In this document: positions 20,206-27,660 of the stretch, in pieces | Position numbering within the stretch: position 1 is the stretch's first letter | Layout: every line of letters begins with the position of its first letter | From: Bacteroidota bacterium | Lineage (GTDB): Bacteria; Bacteroidota; Ignavibacteria; Kapaibacteriales; HRBIN21 | NCBI GenBank assembly: GCA_030550395.1 | Contig: JAUQPL010000001.1 | Location: 255,795-319,794 of the forward strand | DNA: 64,000 nt | Direction: 5' to 3' | Notes under the pieces: generated by a model | Told to the model about the DNA's origin: nothing | What the model saw: the letters and a program-made list of their open reading frames with translations, nothing else | Database searches by the model: none | Translations under genes and position numbers: made by a program

Positions 20206-20312
20206 GCATATCCTGCTCGCCTCCGCAGCGAGCGTTCGCTCTGTCACCGGTGCTGTACCTTGTGCAGTCTTCAGCTCTGGACAGCGTTTCTATGTGCCTA
20301 GGGCGAAGTTTG

Positions 20313-20320
20313 TATTTTTG
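20313..20320 (+). promoter_or_regulatory. Putative -7 element for the S1 gene
   Basis: TATTTTTG lies 25 bases before the likely ATG at 20346. The same eight bases precede tRNA-Ser. An imperfect TTTC lies about 22 bases upstream. Confidence 0.42.
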
Positions 20321-20345
20321 CAATCCGCTTTCTTGCCGTTTCGTT

Positions 20346-22274
20346 ATGCAGAAAGTGAAGGGCGCAGAAGCAATGGAGCTGACTTCAGTAACCACAGTCG
20401 GGGAGCAGGAAGGGATTGCAGCCGAGGACAGGAAGCTGCGGACAGAAGGGGAAAAAACGGGCAACGGAGGAAAAGGACAAGTATCCCCGCCTTCTCTCCC
20501 ATCTGAAGAGCAGCTTGCGGAATTGGAGCGCTTAATTGCAGAGCGAGCAATTGTAGAAGTTGATGTCCTTGAGCGAGTCCGAGGAGGCTTACAGGTCCGG
20601 TTCGGCGAATTGGTTGGGTTTTTACCAACTTCCCTGGCCACCGCAAAGCGCTATCCCAGCGAAGGAGAAGTCCGCCAGCTTTTGGGGCAACGGATCCACG
20701 TGGTCTGCCACGAGCTACGGAAGGACCCTACCACGGGTGATATGACGCTTATATTCAGCCATCGCCATTTCCTGGAGGATTTAGCTTTAGCCCGTCTCCA
20801 CGTCGGGGACGTCGTGGAAGGAACTGTCACGAGATTAACCACTCTGGGGGCTTTCGTTGACATTGGGGGGCTGGAAGGATTCATCCCTCTATCGGAGTTG
20901 GATCACCTACCTGTTCCCGTTCCCAACAAAGTGCTCTCAGTTGGGGATACGGTACGAGTCCAAGTGCTGAGCATTGATCTTCCCAAACGCCGGGTCCGGT
21001 TAAGCCGAAAAGCTCTGTTACCCTCCCCCTGGGAAGGAGTAGAAGAGCGATATCCCGTAGGAAGCCGTGTCCGGGGTATTGTGCGTCGAGTCGTACCCCG
21101 AGCAGCATTTGTACAACTGGAACCAGGCATCGAGGGAATCGTGCCCGTAGAAGAGCTGTCATGGACCCAACCAGCAGCTCACCCTGCTCAATTCCTCAGC
21201 GCTGGGCAAGAGCTAGAGTTCGTTGTCACGGAAGTGTCATCGGCTCAGAAACGGATCGTTCTCAGCCTGCGCCGAGCTCAACCTAACCCGTGGGAGCAGG
21301 TACGGCAGCGTTACCCCGTGGGGAGCCGTGTGGAAGTGACCGTACGGCGTCTGTCTCCTACGGCGGCTATCGTAGAACTTGAGGATGGTCTACCCGCTGT
21401 AATCCCTGCAGCGGAGCTTTCCTGGACTCATCCCCGGCCGCAGCCGTCAAACATCCTGCAGCCGGGTCAGCGGATTCCCGCCATTGTCCTCCAGGTGGAA
21501 CCCGAACGCCGCACTATCTTGCTGAGTTACCGCCAGACACAGCCAGACCCGTGGTCATATGCGGAAGAACGCTTCCCTGTCGGCAGCTACGTCCAGGGTA
21601 CCGTCCGCCGCTTACTCCCCCGGTCCGCTATCGTGGAGCTTGCCGATGGTATTGAAGGCTTCATTCCTCTGAGTGAGCTCTCATGGACTCGACGGCCCAG
21701 CCATCCTGCCGAACTTCTCTCCGCAGGACAACAGGTTCAATGCGTTGTCACCGAAGTCTCCGCAGCCGACCGACGGTTAGTGCTCAGCTTACGGAAAGCT
21801 CAACCCAACCCATGGGATTCCCTCCACGAACGCTACCCAGTCGGCTCCGAGCAAGAAGCCACCGTTGTCGAACTTCGACAAGCGGGAGCTTTAGTGCGGC
21901 TTTCCGGCGAGATTGACGCTTTCATGCCGCGCAGCACCTTTGCCCATCTGCTCCGGAAGACACGTCAGCCGTGGAAATCCGGCGACACCCTTCGGGTCCG
22001 TATCGTGGAACTGAAGTCCGAGGAGCTCTCGCTCATCGTAGAGCCCCTGCTGGAACAAACTGCCCCTGCCCGCCCAAAGCCCACGGCGCCTCCTCAGTCC
22101 ACGGCAGGCACTTCTCCCCCCTCTTTGAAAACACCGCCCCATCCCCGCCCAGCACCTACGAGATCCCCTGCTCGACGAGAGGAAAAACGAACGGGGACAA
22201 CCCTGGCTGATCTCCTACCAGAGGAGGTTCTCCAAAAACTGCAGCAAAATATTCAACTCCGCCGCCGTTCATAG
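20346..22274 (+). CDS. rpsA: Ribosomal protein S1 (six S1 domains)
   Basis: A protein of about 642 residues with six tandem S1 (OB-fold) domains: a degenerate first domain, a canonical second one (VGDVVEGTVTRLTTLGAFVD), and domains 3 to 6, each opening with a RYPVGS-like block. Domains 3-5 share an 87-residue repeat ending with ELSWT and then a W-containing linker (PNPWEQ, PDPWSY, PNPWDS). A Pro-rich linker and the C-terminal helix LADLLPEEVLQKL follow. S1 binds mRNA on the 30S subunit. A longer opening begins at 20121, but its first 75 residues lack S1-like sequence and overlap rpsF. ATG at 20346 or 20373 is likely. Confidence 0.88.
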   Translation: MQKVKGAEAMELTSVTTVGEQEGIAAEDRKLRTEGEKTGNGGKGQVSPPSLPSEEQLAELERLIAERAIVEVDVLERVRGGLQVRFGELVGFLPTSLATAKRYPSEGEVRQLLGQRIHVVCHELRKDPTTGDMTLIFSHRHFLEDLALARLHVGDVVEGTVTRLTTLGAFVDIGGLEGFIPLSELDHLPVPVPNKVLSVGDTVRVQVLSIDLPKRRVRLSRKALLPSPWEGVEERYPVGSRVRGIVRRVVPRAAFVQLEPGIEGIVPVEELSWTQPAAHPAQFLSAGQELEFVVTEVSSAQKRIVLSLRRAQPNPWEQVRQRYPVGSRVEVTVRRLSPTAAIVELEDGLPAVIPAAELSWTHPRPQPSNILQPGQRIPAIVLQVEPERRTILLSYRQTQPDPWSYAEERFPVGSYVQGTVRRLLPRSAIVELADGIEGFIPLSELSWTRRPSHPAELLSAGQQVQCVVTEVSAADRRLVLSLRKAQPNPWDSLHERYPVGSEQEATVVELRQAGALVRLSGEIDAFMPRSTFAHLLRKTRQPWKSGDTLRVRIVELKSEELSLIVEPLLEQTAPARPKPTAPPQSTAGTSPPSLKTPPHPRPAPTRSPARREEKRTGTTLADLLPEEVLQKLQQNIQLRRRS

Positions 22275-22307
22275 CAACAACTCCCCTCCATCGGGGGCTG
22301 GAAAGCA

Positions 22308-24068
22308 ATGGTAGCAGGTTCCCGAAGTGGTGAGGAACTCAGTCGGATTCTCCAACGCATAGATGGACGGGGCTACAAGGCGTACGAGGAGCTTCGCGGA
22401 GCATACCGTTTCCCGCAGTGGGAACTTTTCATTGACCACGTACAACCTGACCCTTTTGCCCCTCCTTCACGGTTCCGAGTTCGGATTCCGCAGGCTGTTG
22501 CACAGTTTCCCGAGGAACTCTTCGGCGACCGCATACGGCGTATAGCCCTCCAGGACTACTTAGCCCGCCGCGTGCGGATAGCCATTGACGCTGTTGCCCA
22601 GGGACACCGCGGCTCAGGGCGCAGCGGACTCATTACCGTTGACGCTGGCGGACAGGAAGTGATAGAACGCACGGCCGTTCGGGTTACCCCCCAATGGATA
22701 GAACTGCGCTTTCAGTTAGGGCTCCCCGCTGCTGGACGCACCGTGCTGGGACGCCAAGCAGAGGCAATGCTCTACCGCGAATTGCCTGAGATTATCCAAC
22801 GCAGCTTGCTGTGGCGAACAACTCCGGCAGAGGAATGCCGACGCTTCGTTGAGTGTATTGAAAACCAGGAATTCCTCCGTCGGCAGCTCCGCGCTCGCCG
22901 TCTGGTTGCCTTCGTTGCTGATGGAGCTATCCTACCTCGCCGGAGCGGTATCAGTCAGTTGCCGCTTCCTGATGCTATCCCATTCCGTTCCCCGGAGCGA
23001 CTCCGTGTCAGCTTCACTCCGCCAAACCCCGTCTGGCATAATGGAAAACTCTCCGAGAGCATCACGGGCATGGGAATCCCCGAAGGCATTACCCTGATTG
23101 TCGGCGGAGGCTATCATGGAAAGTCCACTCTGCTGCGCGCACTAGAACGTGGCGTCTATCCCCATATCCCCGGTGATGGCCGGGAATATGTCGTGACTCG
23201 GGAAGATGCTGTCAAAATCCGCGCTGAGGACGGACGCCGCATTGAGCAAGTGGATTTAAGCCCTTTTATCCATACCCTCCCTTACGGGCGAAGTACCCGC
23301 ACATTCTGCACAGACAACGCCAGCGGCAGCACCAGCCAAGCAGCTAATATTTTGGAGGCTTTAGAGGCGGGTTCCCGCCTCCTCTTACTGGACGAGGACA
23401 CTTCGGCCACGAACTTCATGGTTCGCGATGCTCGTATGCAGGCTCTCATTGCCAAGGAACACGAACCCATTACACCTTTCCTTGACCGCGTTCGTGAGCT
23501 ATTTGATCGCTTCAACGTGAGCACTATCTTGGTCATGGGAGGGTGCGGCGATTATTTGGATGTTGCCGATACCGTGATTGCCATGCGGGAATACCTTCCC
23601 GAAGATGTCACCGAGAAGGCTCGTGCCATTGCCGCTGCCTTCCCCACGGGACGTTGTCCGGAATCTCCCACTGTCTTTGAACGGCTAACTCATCGGATCC
23701 CCTTGCCCGATAGCATTGATCCTTCGCGCGGCCGCCGCGAAGTCAGCATTGAGGCCAAGTCCGTCGAACTGCTCCTCTTCGGCACAACTCCCATAGAGCT
23801 GTGGGCAGTTGAACAATTGGTCGACCTCAGCCAAACTCGGGCGATCGGATATGCCCTTCATCTGCTTGCTGAACGATATGTTGACGGGCACAGGTGTATC
23901 GCTGAACTCTGCGACATCCTTGAGCAAGTCCTGGACACTGAAGGCTTGGAGGCTCTTTCCCCTTTTGCCCGCGGAGGACAGCATCCTGGGAATCTAGCAC
24001 GCCCGCGTCGGTATGAAATTGCGGCAGCCCTCAACCGCCTCCGCACCGTCCGCATGCGGCAGCGCTGA
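22308..24068 (+). CDS. PF09818-type ABC-class ATPase of unknown function
   Basis: The 586-residue protein matches the 'predicted ATPase of the ABC class' family. The first 240 residues are the family-specific N-terminal region. The Walker A GGGYHGKSTLL is at about 266-276, the signature-like SGSTSQAAN at about 343-351, and Walker B LLLLDEDTSATNF at about 359-371. The usual H-loop histidine is replaced by a GGCGDY segment. A further 140-residue domain follows. It has no membrane segments. A trypanosome relative, MRB1590, is tied to RNA editing; the bacterial role is unknown. It lies between rpsA (33 bases) and a carboxylase gene. Confidence 0.85.
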   Translation: MVAGSRSGEELSRILQRIDGRGYKAYEELRGAYRFPQWELFIDHVQPDPFAPPSRFRVRIPQAVAQFPEELFGDRIRRIALQDYLARRVRIAIDAVAQGHRGSGRSGLITVDAGGQEVIERTAVRVTPQWIELRFQLGLPAAGRTVLGRQAEAMLYRELPEIIQRSLLWRTTPAEECRRFVECIENQEFLRRQLRARRLVAFVADGAILPRRSGISQLPLPDAIPFRSPERLRVSFTPPNPVWHNGKLSESITGMGIPEGITLIVGGGYHGKSTLLRALERGVYPHIPGDGREYVVTREDAVKIRAEDGRRIEQVDLSPFIHTLPYGRSTRTFCTDNASGSTSQAANILEALEAGSRLLLLDEDTSATNFMVRDARMQALIAKEHEPITPFLDRVRELFDRFNVSTILVMGGCGDYLDVADTVIAMREYLPEDVTEKARAIAAAFPTGRCPESPTVFERLTHRIPLPDSIDPSRGRREVSIEAKSVELLLFGTTPIELWAVEQLVDLSQTRAIGYALHLLAERYVDGHRCIAELCDILEQVLDTEGLEALSPFARGGQHPGNLARPRRYEIAAALNRLRTVRMRQR

Positions 24069-24128
24069 CGAGAAGTCCTGCCCTTTGCGTCTTGTGCCTT
24101 CCATGTGACACAACACTCCACGGTCGTC

Positions 24129-25790
24129 ATGGCACGCATTGGCTCGGAAATTCCTCACGACTTCACATACGAACGCAACGCCGACTATAATCGCGAGCAG
24201 TTGCGCATCCTGCAAGCCCGCGCCGAGCGGCTCCGACAAGGAGGCGGAGCAGCAGCGCAAGAACGTCTCCGAGCCCGCGGGAAATTGCCCGCCCGTGAAC
24301 GTATCCAACGCCTCATTGACCCAGGAACGACTTTCCTGGAGCTTGGCCTGTTTGCTGCCTACGGCATGTACAGCGAGTATGGTGGTTGCCCGGCTGCTGG
24401 CGTGATCGTTGGACTCGGTATCGTCTCGGGACGGGAGTGCGTCATCGTTGCCAATGATGCAAGCGTGAAGGCAGGGGCTTGGTTCCCGATGACTGCAAAG
24501 AAAAACTTGCGGGCACAGGAGATCGCTTTGGAAAACCGCATCCCCATCATCTATCTTGTGGATTCCGCCGGTGTCTTCCTGCCCCTCCAAGACGAAGTTT
24601 TCCCCGACAAGGAGCACTTCGGTCGCCAGTTCCGCAACAACGCCCTCCTGTCTTCCCTCGGCGTACCGCAGATAGCCGCTATCATGGGTCCCTGTGTAGC
24701 CGGCGGAGCATACCTTCCCATTATGAGCGATGAGGCTATCATGGTAGAAGGCACAGGAAGCCTCTTCCTGGCAGGGCCAGCATTGGTAGAGGCGGCTATC
24801 GGAGAGAAAGCCGACATTGAAGAGCTGGGTGGGGCTCGCATGCACGCCAGCATCAGTGGCGTAGTAGACTACCGCGTCCGCAACGATGAGGAAGCCATTG
24901 ACCTCATCCGCTCGCTGATGGCAAAGATTTCCCCCGCAAAGGGACGCAAGCCTATCTTTGACCGCGCGGAACCACGCCCTCCCGCCTTTGACCCGGAGGA
25001 AATCCTTGGCATTATCCCAGCAGACCGCACAAAACCTTACGATACGTACCAACTCCTGGCACGCATCCTGGACGACTCTGAGCTAGACGAGTACAAAGCC
25101 GAGTATGGCCGGACAATCATCTGCGGCTACGGTCGCATCGATGGTTGGGCAGTCGGAGTTGTGGCTAACCAACGAGCGATTGTGCGCTCTGGACGGGGAG
25201 AAATCCAAATCGGCGGCGTCATCTACTCCGATAGCGCCGATAAAGCCGCTCGCTTTATCATGAACTGCAACCAGCGCGGCATCCCGATTGTGTTCTTCCA
25301 AGACGTAACGGGCTTCATGGTCGGGACCCGCGCAGAACAAGGCGGCATCATTAAGGACGGAGCGAAGATGGTAAACGCCGTGGCAAACAGCGTCGTCCCC
25401 AAAATCACTATCATCGTGGGGAACAGCTTCGGCGCTGGCAACTACGCCATGTGCGGTCGGGCTTACGACCCACGCCTTATCCTTGCCTATCCTACCGCCC
25501 GCATCGGAGTGATGGGAGGAGCCCAAGCTTCACGAACTCTGCTGACTATCCGATTGGAAAACCTCAAGCGCGAAGGGAAAACCCTCTCCCCGGAGGAGCA
25601 ACAGGCACTACTGCAAGAGATTGAACAGCGGTACGAAGAACAGCTTTCTCCTTACTACGCAGCAGCCCGCCTATGGGTCGACGAGCTCATCTCCCCACTG
25701 CACACACGGGAGTATATCTCCCGCATCCTCGCCTGCGCTGCTCACAACGATGCCTTCCGTCCCTGGAGCGTTGGAGTCATCCAAACCTAA
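24129..25790 (+). CDS. Acyl-CoA carboxylase carboxyltransferase (beta) subunit, methylcrotonyl-CoA carboxylase-like
   Basis: The product of about 553 residues is a full biotin-dependent carboxyltransferase. The N-terminal half has VIVANDASVKAGAWFPMTAK, IYLVDSAGVFLPLQDEVFP and MGPCVAGGAYLP. The C-terminal half has QDVTGFMVGTRAEQGGIIK, GNSFGAGNYAMCGRAYDP and ARIGVMGGAQAS. These resemble methylcrotonyl-CoA carboxylase beta more than propionyl-CoA carboxylase, but the acyl substrate is not certain. No biotin carboxylase partner lies beside it. A GTG opening at 24105 is possible; the ATG at 24129 is preferred. The stop overlaps the convergent methyltransferase stop by 4 bases. Confidence 0.88.
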   Translation: MARIGSEIPHDFTYERNADYNREQLRILQARAERLRQGGGAAAQERLRARGKLPARERIQRLIDPGTTFLELGLFAAYGMYSEYGGCPAAGVIVGLGIVSGRECVIVANDASVKAGAWFPMTAKKNLRAQEIALENRIPIIYLVDSAGVFLPLQDEVFPDKEHFGRQFRNNALLSSLGVPQIAAIMGPCVAGGAYLPIMSDEAIMVEGTGSLFLAGPALVEAAIGEKADIEELGGARMHASISGVVDYRVRNDEEAIDLIRSLMAKISPAKGRKPIFDRAEPRPPAFDPEEILGIIPADRTKPYDTYQLLARILDDSELDEYKAEYGRTIICGYGRIDGWAVGVVANQRAIVRSGRGEIQIGGVIYSDSADKAARFIMNCNQRGIPIVFFQDVTGFMVGTRAEQGGIIKDGAKMVNAVANSVVPKITIIVGNSFGAGNYAMCGRAYDPRLILAYPTARIGVMGGAQASRTLLTIRLENLKREGKTLSPEEQQALLQEIEQRYEEQLSPYYAAARLWVDELISPLHTREYISRILACAAHNDAFRPWSVGVIQT

Positions 25791-26986
25791 TCCCGGCGCT
25801 GCAGCAGAGCAATACACTCCACATGCGGCGTCTGGGGAAACAAGTCCACCGGCTGCAGACACTGTAAGCGGTAAACCGTCAGCAACCGTTTGAGGTCGCG
25901 GGCTTGGGTTACGGGATTGCAGCTTACATAGAGCATCCGCTCAGCAGGATGCTCACAGAGGAACTGCAAAAGACGCCAATGAACCCCCGCTCGTGGGGGA
26001 TCGAGAACAATCAGATCGGGTGCGGGTAGTCGTTCCAACACTGCCTTTCCGGACGGGCGATGCAAGTCAGCCACATGCCATGTCACATTCGTAATGCCGT
26101 TGAGCATTGCATTGACCCGAGCATCTTCAATAGCCGCTTCCACCAGCTCAACACCGTATACCTGAGATACCCAGCGCGCTAAGACTAACGCAATGCTGCC
26201 AGCCCCACAGTAAAGGTCCCAGACGACATCTGTACTCCGTGGAGACGCTAACTCCCGAATACGCCCGAAGAAGCTCTCAAACTGCGTCCAATTCACCTGG
26301 AAGAAAGCAAACGGCGAAATCCGGAACCGAAGCCCCCCGAAACCCTGCTCAATGACCCCATCGCCAGCAAGAATCCGCAACTGCCCTACAGACACAGGGG
26401 ACCACGTATCGTTGATAACATGCCCGACAGTCCGGACCTCAGGAAAACGCTGGGGAAGAAGCTCTGCGATTTCCTCTAAAAAGGACACTTCCTCATCTGC
26501 CGTAGGGGTTGTCGTCACAACCAGTACCATCCACTGATCCGGCGGGGTCGCATAGCGCAGCACCAGATTGCGGAAGAAACCGCTATGCCGCTGATAATCG
26601 TAGGCTCGAATACCGCGTCGTCGTGCCACCGAGCGCACCACTTCCACCAACTCGTTTGCCAATGGAGGTGGAAGCCAGCATTCTACAATGTCGATCACTT
26701 CATCAAAGCGCCCCCGGCGGTGGAGCCCAAGGCGGAGTCCTTGTTCTGCGTCAGGAACAGCTGTAAACTCCATCTTATTGCGATAGGCAAAAGAAGAAGG
26801 CGAGGCAAGGATTGGAAAGCATTCGGGAAGTTCAATCCCTGCCTCGCCGAAAACCCGCCTTACATACTCCTCCTTGCGGCGAAGCTGCTCCGCATAGGGG
26901 ACATCCTGCCAGTGACAGCCACCACAGTGCCCAAAATGCGGGCAGGTCCGTTCCCCTGGCTGCCGCGACGTGGATACGCCTACCAC
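25787..26986 (-). CDS. rlmD: RlmD-type 23S rRNA (uracil-5)-methyltransferase without TRAM domain
   Basis: The 399-residue protein belongs to the RumA/TrmA family. The iron-sulfur cluster cysteines are visible as CPHFGHCGGC near the N-terminus, a CX5CX2C arrangement, with a fourth Cys in VECW. SAM binding is at DLYCGAGSIALVLA, and the catalytic Cys lies in LYVSCNP. It should methylate a uridine of 23S rRNA; which one cannot be told. The N-terminal TRAM domain of E. coli RlmD is not encoded here, even if the frame is followed upstream. Start is GTG at 26986. Confidence 0.85.
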   Translation of the reverse strand: MVGVSTSRQPGERTCPHFGHCGGCHWQDVPYAEQLRRKEEYVRRVFGEAGIELPECFPILASPSSFAYRNKMEFTAVPDAEQGLRLGLHRRGRFDEVIDIVECWLPPPLANELVEVVRSVARRRGIRAYDYQRHSGFFRNLVLRYATPPDQWMVLVVTTTPTADEEVSFLEEIAELLPQRFPEVRTVGHVINDTWSPVSVGQLRILAGDGVIEQGFGGLRFRISPFAFFQVNWTQFESFFGRIRELASPRSTDVVWDLYCGAGSIALVLARWVSQVYGVELVEAAIEDARVNAMLNGITNVTWHVADLHRPSGKAVLERLPAPDLIVLDPPRAGVHWRLLQFLCEHPAERMLYVSCNPVTQARDLKRLLTVYRLQCLQPVDLFPQTPHVECIALLQRRD

Positions 26987-27044
26987 CTCGACACCTTTAT
27001 GGCTCTGCCTTCTCCCGATTCGAAGGAAGGCATCGTCGACAGGG

Positions 27045-27632
27045 TTAGTCCCCCATGACGTGGACGGGGAACTCTACATCCACATCCGTCTCCCCGCCCG
27101 GCTGCGGCGTCTTAGTCCCAGTGTAATGGAATAGACGAATCCGCAACCTACCCTGATGCTCCCCTTCTACATGAAGGACTTTCACTCGTGCCTCCAAGCC
27201 CAAGGGAAGCCCAAGGGAATCCTTATCCAAGCGCTCTATTTGGAGAACGGACTGCAGCTCCGGCGAGAGGTCATAAAAGATTTGGTGGCTGGTGGCTTCC
27301 CTACGAATCTCGTGGGTCAGCGTATCGGTGGGGTCAGCCGTCTCATTGAGAAAATCCAGGCGCAGGCGCCACTGCTGTACATGCCCGTGGAAGTGTATGG
27401 TATCCACCACCGGCGGATTACCCCCTGGACCATCCAGATCACGGAAGGCAAAGACGTGCGTATGCATTGAATCCAGCTCATCCCAGACGTGTACCAGAAC
27501 CGTTGTGATAAGCTCTTGGGGATTTTCTTCCCGCGGCTGGGATGGGTTTTTCTCACATCCGGCTAGCCACGGGAGAGCACAGAGCAGTAGAGCAAGGACT
27601 CTATTTGACCAGCATCTTTGACGAGAGCGCAT
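27045..27632 (-). CDS. Lipoprotein partner of a TonB-dependent receptor
   Basis: The 195-residue protein has a lipoprotein signal, with LAGC at residues 23-26. The body reads ELITTVLVHVW, then FAFRDLDGPGGNPP, LDFLNETADPTDTLTHEI, ATSHQIFYDL, and finally GGETDVDVEFPVHV. This is a conserved pattern I recall from small Bacteroidota lipoproteins encoded beside TonB receptors, whose function is not known. It probably sits on the outer membrane and may help capture the receptor's ligand. ATG at 27632 is chosen over GTG at 27638. It is 28 bases after the receptor gene. Confidence 0.75.
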   Translation of the reverse strand: MRSRQRCWSNRVLALLLCALPWLAGCEKNPSQPREENPQELITTVLVHVWDELDSMHTHVFAFRDLDGPGGNPPVVDTIHFHGHVQQWRLRLDFLNETADPTDTLTHEIRREATSHQIFYDLSPELQSVLQIERLDKDSLGLPLGLEARVKVLHVEGEHQGRLRIRLFHYTGTKTPQPGGETDVDVEFPVHVMGD

Positions 27633-27660
27633 CGGCACACCCCATGTTTGTGGAACATAC

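Noticed and set aside
20121-20345. N-terminal extension of the S1 protein
   Set aside because: It would overlap the rpsF start and the promoter region, and carries no S1-like sequence.
21041-21900. DNA repeats suggestive of a mobile element or CRISPR
   Set aside because: The period of about 261 bases stays in frame and corresponds to S1 protein domains.
22274-22308. Short CCCC/GGGG hairpin between rpsA and the ATPase gene as a terminator
   Set aside because: The stem is four to five pairs with no T-tract, and the gap is too short to be convincing.
23994-25052. A 352-codon open frame on the minus strand inside the carboxylase and ATPase genes
   Set aside because: It lies opposite well-identified conserved proteins and its translation has no recognisable family; it arises from codon bias on the coding strand.
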